This document shows positions 6,164 through 13,151 of a stretch of DNA of 13,796 nt, one piece after another. Source of the stretch: CAZYVU01 sp964651435. GTDB lineage: Bacteria > Desulfobacterota > Syntrophorhabdia > Syntrophorhabdales > CAYQXL01. Numbering within the stretch: the first letter of the stretch is position 1; each line of letters opens with the position of its first letter. Made by a program: the position numbers and the translations under genes. The stretch covers positions 1 to 13,796 of the forward strand of contig CAZYVU010000055.1 of assembly GCA_964651435.1 (NCBI GenBank), written 5' to 3'. The notes below the pieces were generated by a model, which was not told where the DNA came from, did not search any database, and worked only from the letters and a program-made list of their open reading frames with translations.

Positions 6164-6700
6164 ATGTCAAGGATAGGTAAGAAACCAATTGCAGTGCCTG
6201 CGGGCGCTAAGGTCGAGATAGTTGACGGATCGGTCGTTGTGACAGGGAAACACGGGACGCTGCAGAGGCCTTTGCTGGAAGGCATCGAGCTTGACATGCA
6301 GGAGGGCGTGATTACGGTGAAGAGGGCCAATGACGAGGCGCGAAGCCGAAGCTTTCATGGGCTCATGCGTACCCTTATCGCCAATATGGTGGAAGGTGTC
6401 GACAAGGGCTTCGAAAAGAAACTGGAGATTGTCGGCATCGGTTACAGGGCCGAGTTGGGCACCGATAGCGTCGTCTTCTTTCTGGGGTACTCTCATCCCA
6501 TCAATTTTGCCCTGCCGGACGGCATAAAGGCGCAGGTTGAAAAGCAGAACCTTGTCACCATATGGGGCATCGACAAAGAGATCGTCGGCGAGACGGCGGC
6601 CAAGATGAGGGCGCTGCGTAAGCCCGATGTGTATAAGAACAAGGGCGTCAAGTACGCGGGCGAAGCCCTGCGGAAGAAAGCAGGAAAGAGCGGGAAGTAA
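6164..6700 (+). CDS. rplF: 50S ribosomal protein L6
   Basis: L6 lies at the base of the L7/L12 stalk near the sarcin-ricin loop. It has two similar domains made by ancient duplication. The 178 aa product begins MSRIGKKPIAVPAGAKVEI and contains GKHGTLQRPL in the first domain. The second domain has LEIVGIGYRAEL (88-99), LGYSHPI (107-113) and the conserved C-terminal RKPDVYKNKGVKYAGEALRKKAGK (152-175). The ATG at 6164 is preceded by GAGGTGAG, nearly the same sequence as before rpsH. It follows rpsH by 8 nt. Confidence 0.98.
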   Translation: MSRIGKKPIAVPAGAKVEIVDGSVVVTGKHGTLQRPLLEGIELDMQEGVITVKRANDEARSRSFHGLMRTLIANMVEGVDKGFEKKLEIVGIGYRAELGTDSVVFFLGYSHPINFALPDGIKAQVEKQNLVTIWGIDKEIVGETAAKMRALRKPDVYKNKGVKYAGEALRKKAGKSGK

Positions 6701-6711
6701 GGAGCCAAGGT

Positions 6712-7077
6712 ATGCGGAGCGAAGAAAAGGTCCAAGCGAGACTGAAAAGAAAAAAGAGAATGAAGTGGAAGCTGGTCGGAAGCCCCGACAAGCCGAGGCT
6801 GCTTGTTTTTAGAAGCCTCAAGGGTATCTATGCTCAGCTAATAGACGACAGGGGCAACAAGGTGCTCATGGGGGCATCGACGGCGACGAAGGAACTCCGC
6901 GAGGATATCAAATACGGTGGAAACGTTGAAGCCGCCAAGAAGGTCGGCCTGTATATCGGAAAGAAGGCCCTGGAGATGGGTTATAGCAAGGTAGTCTTTG
7001 ACCGGAACGGATTCAGGTATCACGGAAGAGTGAAGGCCTTGGCTGACGGCGCGCGTGAGGCCGGTCTAATTTTTTGA
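6712..7077 (+). CDS. rplR: 50S ribosomal protein L18
   Basis: L18 binds 5S rRNA with L5 in the central protuberance. At 121 aa the length is typical. The basic N-terminal arm (RLKRKKRMKWKLVG) leads into PDKPRLLVFRSLKGIYAQLIDD, and the family signature VVFDRNGFRYHGRVKALADGAREAGLIF closes the protein. The ATG at 6712 has AAGGAGCC upstream at 6699-6706, overlapping the rplF stop. The rpsE Shine-Dalgarno in turn overlaps the rplR stop, which suggests close coupling with S5. Confidence 0.98.
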   Translation: MRSEEKVQARLKRKKRMKWKLVGSPDKPRLLVFRSLKGIYAQLIDDRGNKVLMGASTATKELREDIKYGGNVEAAKKVGLYIGKKALEMGYSKVVFDRNGFRYHGRVKALADGAREAGLIF

Positions 7078-7089
7078 GGAGGGTGTCGA

Positions 7090-7596
7090 TTGGTCGGAAA
7101 GAAGCGAATCGAAACGGAAGGGGTCGAGTTTCAGGACAGGCTTGTATATATTAACCGTGTGGCCAAGGTGGTCAAGGGCGGAAGAAGATTCAGCTTCAGC
7201 GCCATCGTCGTGGTGGGCGATGGGAACGGCCGGGTCGGCTATGGCCTCGGAAAGGCGAACGAAGTTCCCGATGCCATCAGAAAGGCCGTGGAACGGGCCA
7301 AGAAGGACATCATTGAGGTTCCTGTAGTGAACGGCACGGTTCCGCACGAGATCATGGCCAAGTACGGAACGAGCCAGGTCCTCATCAAGCCCGCACGCGA
7401 GGGAACAGGAGTTATCGCCGGAAGGGCGGTTCGGGCCGTCGTGGAAGTAGCCGGGATTACCAACATCTATACCAAGTGCTACGGCTCGAGGAACTATCAT
7501 AATGTGGTTAAAGCGACCATACAGGGACTCTCGATGTTGAAATCCCCGGAAGATTCGCTCAGACAGAGAGGAAAGCTTAGGAGCGAGGAGGGATAA
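7090..7596 (+). CDS. rpsE: 30S ribosomal protein S5
   Basis: S5 acts at the mRNA entrance and decoding region of the 30S subunit and affects translational accuracy. The protein is 168 aa, the usual size. The N-terminal dsRNA-binding-like domain holds INRVAKVVKGGRRFSFSA (21-38), which is the site of spectinomycin resistance changes in other bacteria and looks wild type here. It is followed by VVVGDGNGRVGYGLGKA. The C-terminal domain has PAREGTGVIAGRAVRAV and NVVKATIQGL. Translation starts with TTG at 7090, supported by AGGAGG at 7077-7082 and a 7 nt spacing; no in-frame ATG suits the family N-terminus better. Confidence 0.97.
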   Translation: MVGKKRIETEGVEFQDRLVYINRVAKVVKGGRRFSFSAIVVVGDGNGRVGYGLGKANEVPDAIRKAVERAKKDIIEVPVVNGTVPHEIMAKYGTSQVLIKPAREGTGVIAGRAVRAVVEVAGITNIYTKCYGSRNYHNVVKATIQGLSMLKSPEDSLRQRGKLRSEEG

Positions 7597-7597
7597 G

Positions 7598-7783
7598 GTG
7601 GCTCACCTGAAAGTAAAGTGGACGAAAAGCGCCATCGGTGGTACCGATGATCAGCGGGCTACGATAAAGAGCCTGGGCTTCAGGAAGTTGAACGAGGAAA
7701 GGGTTCTGAAGAACAGTCCCGAGATACGCGGCATGGTAAAAAAGGTCATTCACCTCGTGAAAATTGTGGAGGATGTTCAATAA
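7598..7783 (+). CDS. rpmD: 50S ribosomal protein L30
   Basis: L30 is a small 50S protein that many bacterial lineages have lost; here it is present and complete at 61 aa. The ferredoxin-like fold signature is visible as LKVKWTKSAIGGTDDQRATIKSLGFRKLNE, and the protein ends HLVKIVEDVQ, typical for the family. It begins with GTG at 7598, just one nucleotide after the rpsE stop, with GAGGAGGG at 7585-7592 as ribosome binding site inside rpsE. The ATG of rplO follows directly after its TAA stop. Confidence 0.97.
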   Translation: MAHLKVKWTKSAIGGTDDQRATIKSLGFRKLNEERVLKNSPEIRGMVKKVIHLVKIVEDVQ

Positions 7784-8227
7784 ATGAAGATTGCCGAGCT
7801 GAAACCCTGCGAGGGTTCTACAAAGAAACGGAAAAGGGTTGGAAGAGGCACAGGTTCGGGCCACGGTACCACGGCCGGTTACGGGAACAAAGGGCAGAGG
7901 GCCCGAAGCGGCGGGACGAAGAAAAAGGGCTTCGAGGGCGGACAGATGCCCCTGACCCGGAGAATCCCCAAGAGAGGGTTTAAGAACCCCTTCAGAAAGG
8001 AATACGCGGTCATAAAGATCAGTGACCTTGAGGTGTTCAGAGGTCGAGACAAAGTGGGCATTGAAGACCTCCTTCGGGCAGGATTCGTCAAGAAGCTGAT
8101 GGACGGTGTAAAGCTGCTGTCGGACGGTGATATAGATTTTGCAGTCGCTCTGACGGTCCACAAGGCGTCAAAGCGGGCTGTGGAGAAAATAGAGGCCAAA
8201 GGCGGCACCGTAGAGGTGCTTGTCTAA
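7784..8227 (+). CDS. rplO: 50S ribosomal protein L15
   Basis: L15 is a late assembly protein of the 50S subunit. It has a long basic glycine-rich N-terminal arm that reaches into the rRNA core. The 147 aa product shows this arm clearly: KRKRVGRGTGSGHGTTAG (about 16-33), GNKGQRARSGG and GFEGGQMPLTRRIPKRGF. It is followed by the globular C-terminal domain ending in AVEKIEAKGGTVEVLV. The ATG immediately follows the rpmD stop with no spacer, and a GGAGGA at 7768-7773 inside rpmD can serve as binding site. Its TAA shares one base with the secY start (TAATG). Confidence 0.98.
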   Translation: MKIAELKPCEGSTKKRKRVGRGTGSGHGTTAGYGNKGQRARSGGTKKKGFEGGQMPLTRRIPKRGFKNPFRKEYAVIKISDLEVFRGRDKVGIEDLLRAGFVKKLMDGVKLLSDGDIDFAVALTVHKASKRAVEKIEAKGGTVEVLV

Positions 8228-9534
8228 TGGGCGGATTCCAGAACATTGGAAGGATTCCGGAACTCAAACGGAGGATACTGGCGACCCTGGCGCTGCTCGC
8301 GGTCTACCGGGTGGGTGTGCATATCCCGACCCCCGGCATAGACGGCAGCGTGTTGGCGAGCATCTTCGAGCGGGCAAAGGGGACCCTCCTGGGATTCTTT
8401 GACATGTTTGCCGGCGGGGGTCTGGAGCGCCTCTCTATTTTTGCGCTCGGAATAATGCCCTACATTAGCGCGTCGATTATACTCCAGCTTCTGACCGTCG
8501 TCATTCCTACACTCGAGCGGCTGTCGAAGGAAGGAGAGGCGGGCAGAAAGAAGATCACGCAGTACACGCGGTATGGAACGGTCCTCATTAGCCTCATACA
8601 GGGCTTTGGCATAGCGGTGGGATTGGAGCAGATGCGGGGCGCCGCCGGCGAGCTTGTTGTGTACAACGCCGGATGGAGCTTTCGGTTCATGACGATGATT
8701 ACGCTTACCGCAGGCACCTCGTTTATCATGTGGCTGGGCGAGCAGATCACCGATAAGGGAATCGGAAACGGTATCTCGCTCATCATCTTTGCCGGAATTG
8801 TGGCCAGAATGCCCAACGCCATAGCGGGCACCCTTGGCCTTGTGAACTCCGGAGAGATGAACTGGTTCGTCGTTCTGCTCCTGACGGCCATGATGCTTGG
8901 GGTCATCGCGTTCATCATCTTCATGGAGACGTCGCAGAGGCGCATCCCCGTGCAGTATGCGAAGCGGGTGGTAGGGAGAAAGATGTATGGCGGACAGTCG
9001 ACCCATCTACCGCTGAAGCTCAATACGGCGGGCGTTATTCCACCCATCTTTGCATCGTCCATTCTCATGTTTCCGGCGACAATCGCAAGCTTCATAAGTC
9101 ACCCCTTTATGAAGAGGTTCTCGGAGCTTCTTACACCGGGATCGTTCCTCCATGAGATATTGTATGTGGGGTTCATCATCTTCTTCTGCTTTTTTTACAC
9201 GGCAATCGTCTTTAACCCCGACAACGTGTCGGATAACATGAAGAAATACGGTGGATTCATCCCGGGTATCAGGCCCGGCAAGAAAACATCGGAGTACATT
9301 GAGAAGGTGCTGTCCCGCATAACCTTTGTGGGTGCCGTTTACATATCTTTTGTCTGCGTGCTGCCGACCCTGCTCGTAAAGAAGTTCAACGTGCCTTTCT
9401 ACTTCGGAGGAACGGCCCTTTTGATCGTTGTGGGCGTTGCCTTGGATACGATTCAGCAGGTTGAGTCGCACCTCATTCTTCGGCACTACGACGGCCTGGT
9501 GAAGAAATCGGCGCGGATGAAGGGCAGGAGATAG
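8227..9534 (+). CDS. secY: Preprotein translocase channel subunit SecY
   Basis: SecY is the inner membrane channel of the Sec translocon, working with SecE, SecG, SecA and the ribosome. The 435 aa protein fits the ten-helix family. The first helix is about residues 17-37, the plug region about 55-70 (FFDMFAGGGLERL) and the second helix about 71-95 (FALGIMPYISASIILQLL). The C4 cytoplasmic loop RRIPVQYAKRVVGRKMYGG is at 238-256. The C5 loop GGFIPGIRPGKKT is at 342-354, with Arg349 matching E. coli Arg357, a residue needed for SecA function. The start shares one base with the rplO stop. In most relatives adk follows secY; here a 52 nt spacer leads directly to map. Confidence 0.98.
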   Translation: MGGFQNIGRIPELKRRILATLALLAVYRVGVHIPTPGIDGSVLASIFERAKGTLLGFFDMFAGGGLERLSIFALGIMPYISASIILQLLTVVIPTLERLSKEGEAGRKKITQYTRYGTVLISLIQGFGIAVGLEQMRGAAGELVVYNAGWSFRFMTMITLTAGTSFIMWLGEQITDKGIGNGISLIIFAGIVARMPNAIAGTLGLVNSGEMNWFVVLLLTAMMLGVIAFIIFMETSQRRIPVQYAKRVVGRKMYGGQSTHLPLKLNTAGVIPPIFASSILMFPATIASFISHPFMKRFSELLTPGSFLHEILYVGFIIFFCFFYTAIVFNPDNVSDNMKKYGGFIPGIRPGKKTSEYIEKVLSRITFVGAVYISFVCVLPTLLVKKFNVPFYFGGTALLIVVGVALDTIQQVESHLILRHYDGLVKKSARMKGRR

Positions 9535-9542
9535 GAGGCCCG

Positions 9543-9572
9543 ATGGTCTCACGGAAGCAGGACAAGGGCTAA
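9543..9572 (+). other. Nine-codon mini-ORF with a perfect Shine-Dalgarno, in the secY-map spacer
   Basis: AGGAGG at 9533-9538 (overlapping the secY stop) is followed after 4 nt by ATG at 9543. The frame reads MVSRKQDKG and then TAA at 9570-9572. This lies where adk is normally found. The peptide does not resemble the adenylate kinase N-terminus, whose P-loop GxPGxGK would be expected within the first 15 residues. It may be a relic start left after gene loss, a translational coupling device for map (which has only a weak site of its own), or chance. I cannot assign a function. Confidence 0.35.
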
Positions 9573-9586
9573 GTGACGTTCGAGCG

Positions 9587-10336
9587 ATGATAGTGCTGAA
9601 GAGCCGGGAGGAGATCGAGAAGATCAGAACGGCGAGTCTGTATGCGATGGAGATAGTACAGTATGTCGGGGAGCACGTGCGGGACGGAGTGAAGACGATA
9701 GAGTTGGAGGAGATCTGCGAGGTGCGGATGAGGAGTAAGGGGCGTTTCAAAGCGGCCTTCAAAGGCTATAACGGCTACCCCTACTGCCTATGCGTCTCCA
9801 CGAACAGCGAGGTCGTCCATGGTATGCCTGGGGACCGAGTGATCAGGGACGGAGATATTGTCAGTATCGACTTTGGTGTGATTTTTGATGGATATTGCGG
9901 GGACGTTGCGAGAACCTATCCCGTCGGCAAGGTGGCAGGGGATGTTGCTCATTTGTTGTCCGTTACGGAAACCGCCTTGTACGAAGGAATAGATGAGGCT
10001 TGTGAGGGGAACCGCTTGTTTGATATATCCAATGCTGTCCAGAGGCGGGTCGAGGAAAACGGTTTTTCGGTGGTTAGAGATTTTGTTGGACACGGTATCG
10101 GCAGAGATCTCCACGAGGACCCGCAAGTCCCCAACTGGGGCGAGAGGGGCCGGGGGGTAAGACTTCGTAAGGGGATGGTGCTGGCCATAGAGCCGATGGT
10201 AAACGTGGGGTCCAGCGAGGTAGTGGTGGCTGATAACGGATGGACTGCAGTGACGCGAGACGGTAGTCTGTCGGCCCACTTTGAGCATACCGTGGCCATT
10301 ACTGAAAACGGGCCGGAGATTTTGAGCCGGTTGTGA
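9587..10336 (+). CDS. map: Methionine aminopeptidase, type I
   Basis: The enzyme removes the N-terminal Met from nascent proteins in the cytoplasm. The 249 aa length is normal for type I enzymes without N-terminal extension. All metal ligands are visible: Asp95 (SIDFG), Asp106 (GDVART), His169 (VGHGIG), Glu202 (IEPM) and Glu233 (HFEHT). The substrate-binding His79 lies in VVHGMPG. The start MIVLKSREEIEKIR fits the family and fixes the ATG at 9587, although only a weak GAG lies just upstream. The gene uses TTG leucine codons more often than the flanking ribosomal genes, as expected from lower expression. It is 7 nt upstream of infA. The usual upstream neighbour adk is missing. Confidence 0.97.
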   Translation: MIVLKSREEIEKIRTASLYAMEIVQYVGEHVRDGVKTIELEEICEVRMRSKGRFKAAFKGYNGYPYCLCVSTNSEVVHGMPGDRVIRDGDIVSIDFGVIFDGYCGDVARTYPVGKVAGDVAHLLSVTETALYEGIDEACEGNRLFDISNAVQRRVEENGFSVVRDFVGHGIGRDLHEDPQVPNWGERGRGVRLRKGMVLAIEPMVNVGSSEVVVADNGWTAVTRDGSLSAHFEHTVAITENGPEILSRL

Positions 10337-10343
10337 GAGGAAG

Positions 10344-10562
10344 ATGCCGAAAGGTGAAGGAATAGAAATCGAGGGCACTGTCGTGGAGCCCCTGCCCAAT
10401 GCCATGTTTAGGGTTGAGCTACCCAATGGGCACCGGGTTTTGGCCCACGTGTCCGGTAAGATGAGAATGCACTACATCAAGATCCTGAGAGGGGATAAGG
10501 TTGTCGTTGAGTTATCACCGTACGACCTGAGCCGCGGGCGGATCGTATACAGGGTAAAGTAG
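10344..10562 (+). CDS. infA: Translation initiation factor IF-1
   Basis: IF-1 binds the A site of the 30S subunit during initiation. The 72 aa protein is a complete S1/OB-fold domain: IEIEGTVVEPLPNAMFRVEL (8-27), GHRVLAHVSGKMRMHYIKIL (29-48) and GDKVVVELSPYDLSRGRIVYR (50-70). These match the bacterial consensus closely. The ATG at 10344 follows the map stop by 7 nt with a GAGAGGAAG site at 10335-10343. The order map-infA-rpmJ-rpsM is the usual one in many bacteria. Confidence 0.98.
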   Translation: MPKGEGIEIEGTVVEPLPNAMFRVELPNGHRVLAHVSGKMRMHYIKILRGDKVVVELSPYDLSRGRIVYRVK

Positions 10563-10572
10563 GAGGTTTGCG

Positions 10573-10686
10573 ATGAAGGTAAAGCCTTCAGTGAAGAAAA
10601 GGTGCGATAAGTGCAAGATTATAAAGCGCAAGGGCATACTCCGGGTTATCTGTGAGAACCCCAAGCACAAACAGAAGCAGGGCTAA
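10573..10686 (+). CDS. rpmJ: 50S ribosomal protein L36 (zinc form)
   Basis: L36 is the smallest 50S protein, 37 aa here, and binds rRNA near the peptidyl transferase region. The sequence begins MKVKPSVKKRCDKCK and holds the complete Zn ligand set Cys11, Cys14, Cys27 and His32. This is the C+ form, as opposed to the zinc-free paralogue induced in zinc starvation in some bacteria. The ATG at 10573 is preceded by AGGAGG at 10561-10566, which overlaps the infA stop with a 6 nt spacer. It ends 10 nt before rpsM. Confidence 0.97.
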   Translation: MKVKPSVKKRCDKCKIIKRKGILRVICENPKHKQKQG

Positions 10687-10696
10687 GGAGGCATAA

Positions 10697-11062
10697 GTGG
10701 CTCGTATCGCAGGTGTTGATATCCCGAGAGACAAAAGGATTGAGGTGGCGCTGACCTACATTTTCGGCATTGGAAAGGCGCAGTCAAATCTCATCCTCAC
10801 CGAGGCCGGCATCGATCCCAACAGAAGGACACAGGCCCTGGGAGACGAAGAGATCGCCAAGATCCGCGACATTATAGAGAGAAACTATAAGGTGGAAGGC
10901 GATCTCCGCAAAGACGTGAGCATCAACATCAAGAGGCTCATGGATATTGGCTGCTTCCGGGGATTGCGTCATAGGAAGGGATTGCCTGCACGAGGGCAGC
11001 GGACGCGGACGAACGCGCGGACCCGTAAAGGACCGCGGAAGACATCGATGAAGAGAAAGTGA
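10697..11062 (+). CDS. rpsM: 30S ribosomal protein S13
   Basis: S13 forms bridges between the 30S head and the 50S subunit and its tail touches the P-site tRNA. The 121 aa product starts MARIAGVDIPRDKRIEVALTYIFGIG, a near-universal N-terminus containing the helix-two-turn-helix region. It has the basic C-terminal tail RGLRHRKGLPARGQRTRTNA (88-107) followed by RTRKGPRKT. The start is GTG at 10697, with AAGGAGG at 10685-10691 giving a 5 nt spacing. It opens the S13-S11-S4-alpha-L17 set that forms the alpha operon. Confidence 0.98.
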   Translation: MARIAGVDIPRDKRIEVALTYIFGIGKAQSNLILTEAGIDPNRRTQALGDEEIAKIRDIIERNYKVEGDLRKDVSINIKRLMDIGCFRGLRHRKGLPARGQRTRTNARTRKGPRKTSMKRK

Positions 11063-11074
11063 TGAGGTGTTTTG

Positions 11075-11464
11075 ATGGCCAAGATTAGGAAGGGCGGAAA
11101 GAAGAAGGTTAAGAAGAACGTCCCGATAGGTGAGGCGCACATTCAGTCGAGCTTCAACAATACCATCATTACCATTACCGATCCTCAGGGAAACGTATTG
11201 TCCTGGGCGAGCGGAGGTGTGGTAGGTTTCAAGGGGTCGCGGAAGAGCACCCCTTTCGCGGCGCAACTGGCGGCGGAGAATGCGGCGAAGAAGGCCATGG
11301 AAAGCGGGCTCAGGACGGTAGATGTGTTTATAAAGGGTCCTGGGGCCGGCAGGGAGGCGGCGCTAAGGGCGCTGCAGAGCGCCGGGCTGAAAGTTCATCT
11401 TATTCGTGACGTTACGCCCATACCTCATAACGGCTGCAGACCGCCGAAACGAAGAAGAGTATAG
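11075..11464 (+). CDS. rpsK: 30S ribosomal protein S11
   Basis: S11 lies on the 30S platform next to the Shine-Dalgarno helix and E site. From the ATG at 11075 the product is 129 aa. An in-frame TTG at 11072 is possible, but ATG is preferred because GAGGTG at 11064-11069 gives better spacing. Conserved segments include EAHIQSSFNNTIITITD (20-36), WASGGVVGFKGSRKSTPFAAQ (44-64), GPGAGREAALRAL and the terminal TPIPHNGCRPPKRRRV. The Asn119-Gly120 pair sits exactly where E. coli S11 carries an isoaspartate modification. It follows rpsM by 12 nt and precedes rpsD by 9 nt. Confidence 0.98.
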   Translation: MAKIRKGGKKKVKKNVPIGEAHIQSSFNNTIITITDPQGNVLSWASGGVVGFKGSRKSTPFAAQLAAENAAKKAMESGLRTVDVFIKGPGAGREAALRALQSAGLKVHLIRDVTPIPHNGCRPPKRRRV

Positions 11465-11473
11465 GAGGAAGCA

Positions 11474-12094
11474 TTGTCAAGGTATGTTGGACCTTCATGC
11501 AGACTGTGCAGGCGAGAAGCCTTAAAGCTTTTCCTAAAAGGGGAGCGCTGCTACACTGAGAAATGTGCCTTGGAGAAGAGGGCCTATCCGCCTGGCCAGC
11601 ATACGGATACGCGGACCAAGGTTAACGATTATGGGGTCCGCCTCAGGGAAAAACAGAGGGCCCGTCGTATTTACGGACTGAGCGAGAAGCAGTTTAAGCG
11701 CTTTTTCGTCATGGCCGAGCGGAAGAACGGTATTACGGGTACCAATCTTCTCGTTTTTCTTGAGCGTCGGCTTGATAACATGGTTTTCAGGCTCGGTTTT
11801 GCCACATCGCGGAAAGAGGCGAGGCAGATCGTCTCGCATAACCACGTGTCGGTCAATGGCAAGCGGGTTAATGTGCCCTCCTACCTCGTGAAGCCTGGCG
11901 ACTTCGTTGAGATCAGACATAAGGAGTTGGCCAGCGTGAAGAACGCTCTGGAGTCCGTGGTAAAAAAGGGAATACCTTCCTGGATCGAGTTGGACCAGGA
12001 TACCATGAAGGGTAAGATGGTGACGTTGCCTTCCAGGGAAGATATCAGTCTCCCCATCAAGGAGCAGCTCATCGTGGAGTACTACTCGAGGTAG
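11474..12094 (+). CDS. rpsD: 30S ribosomal protein S4 (zinc form)
   Basis: S4 is a primary 16S rRNA binder that nucleates 30S assembly, and in E. coli it represses the alpha operon. The protein is 206 aa, the usual length. The N-terminal zinc site is complete, with Cys9, Cys12, Cys26 and Cys31; E. coli S4 has lost it. The conserved QRARRIYGLSEKQFKRFF and LLVFLERRLDNMVFRLGFA are followed by the S4 RNA-binding domain ARQIVSHNHVSVNGKRVN. It starts with TTG at 11474, supported by AGGAGG at 11463-11468 with 5 nt spacing. No S4-binding pseudoknot was recognised upstream. Confidence 0.98.
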   Translation: MSRYVGPSCRLCRREALKLFLKGERCYTEKCALEKRAYPPGQHTDTRTKVNDYGVRLREKQRARRIYGLSEKQFKRFFVMAERKNGITGTNLLVFLERRLDNMVFRLGFATSRKEARQIVSHNHVSVNGKRVNVPSYLVKPGDFVEIRHKELASVKNALESVVKKGIPSWIELDQDTMKGKMVTLPSREDISLPIKEQLIVEYYSR

Positions 12095-12116
12095 TCTTAT
12101 ACTCCGAGGAGGGTAT

Positions 12117-13142
12117 ATGCACATGTTTGAAAGGAACTGGCAGGAACTGATTCACCCAACCAAGCTGGAGATAGAGAAGAGGGAAGAGAACTATATAAAA
12201 TTCTCTACGGAGCCTTTCGAACGAGGGTATGGGATCACGATAGGCAACTCGCTCCGAAGAATCCTCCTGTCGTCGATCATGGGAAGCGCCATCACCTCCG
12301 TATGGATTGACGGAGTGGACCACGAGTTTTCAACGGTGCGCGGTGTTAAGGAGGATGTAACTGAGGTTATCCTCAACCTGAAGAAGGTAGTGCTAAGCAT
12401 TGAGGACGACAGGGAGAAGACGCTCAGGATAGATGTGAAGCGGGAAGGACCGGTGACGGCCGGCGATATCCTTCACGACGGCACCGTTGAGGTCATTAAC
12501 AAGAACCACCATATTGCCATGCTGGGAAGCAACGCGAGGCTTTACATGGAGATGAAGGCCTCGGTGGGACGAGGCTACGTGTCGTCAGAGGAAAATTATG
12601 ACGAGAATGACCCCATCGGGACCATCCCCATCGACTCCATATTTTCACCGCTTAGAAAGGTGAGTTACAATGTAAGCACGGCTCGGGTGGGTGGAAGAAC
12701 GGATTACGACAAGCTCACTATGGAGATATGGACAAACGGGGCCGTACAGCCCCTTGACGCCCTCTCTTTTGCGGCGAAGATATTGAAGGAGCAGATGCGC
12801 ATCTTCATAAACTTCGAGGAGGCGGAGGAAGAATCGGCTGTCGAAGGCGCACTGGTAGGCGGGCCGGATCTGAACGAGAACCTCTACCGGAGTGTCGACG
12901 AGCTGGAGCTTTCGGTGAGGAGCGCGAATTGCCTTAAGAATGCCGATATCAAGTATATCGGAGAACTGGTGCAGAAGACGGAGCAGGAAATCCTGATGAC
13001 GAAGAACTTTGGGCGGAAATCGCTCAATGAGATCAAAGATATTCTTCAGTGCATGGGTCTCAAGCTGGGAATCAAGCTTGATTATTTTCCGGCAAGAGAG
13101 GAGCTCGACAGGATGGCACTGAAACGAAAGGACCACGTGTAG
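12117..13142 (+). CDS. rpoA: DNA-directed RNA polymerase subunit alpha
   Basis: Alpha forms the dimer that nucleates RNA polymerase assembly; its C-terminal domain contacts UP elements and activators. The 341 aa protein has an N-terminal domain with EPFERGYGITIGNSLRRILL (32-51) and KVSYNVSTARVG (181-192). A linker about 236-255 follows, then the C-terminal domain VDELELSVRSANCLKNADI (260-278) and FGRKSLNEIKDIL (298-310). Arg268 matches E. coli Arg265, the main DNA-binding residue. Two ATGs, at 12117 and 12123, are possible. AGGAGG at 12107-12112 is 4 nt from the first and 10 nt from the second, so the start is uncertain by two codons. The tail extends roughly a dozen residues past the usual end. 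Confidence 0.97.
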   Translation: MHMFERNWQELIHPTKLEIEKREENYIKFSTEPFERGYGITIGNSLRRILLSSIMGSAITSVWIDGVDHEFSTVRGVKEDVTEVILNLKKVVLSIEDDREKTLRIDVKREGPVTAGDILHDGTVEVINKNHHIAMLGSNARLYMEMKASVGRGYVSSEENYDENDPIGTIPIDSIFSPLRKVSYNVSTARVGGRTDYDKLTMEIWTNGAVQPLDALSFAAKILKEQMRIFINFEEAEEESAVEGALVGGPDLNENLYRSVDELELSVRSANCLKNADIKYIGELVQKTEQEILMTKNFGRKSLNEIKDILQCMGLKLGIKLDYFPAREELDRMALKRKDHV

Positions 13143-13151
13143 AGGTAGACT

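Noticed and set aside
8224..9762. Minus-strand open frames of 260 and 251 codons opposite secY and map
   Set aside because: They are antisense to secY and map, which are complete. The translations are rich in His and Arg, as expected from reading membrane protein codons backwards.
11072..11074. TTG at 11072 as the rpsK start
   Set aside because: It adds only one extra Met before the ATG and has poorer spacing to the GAGGTG site; the ATG at 11075 is preferred.
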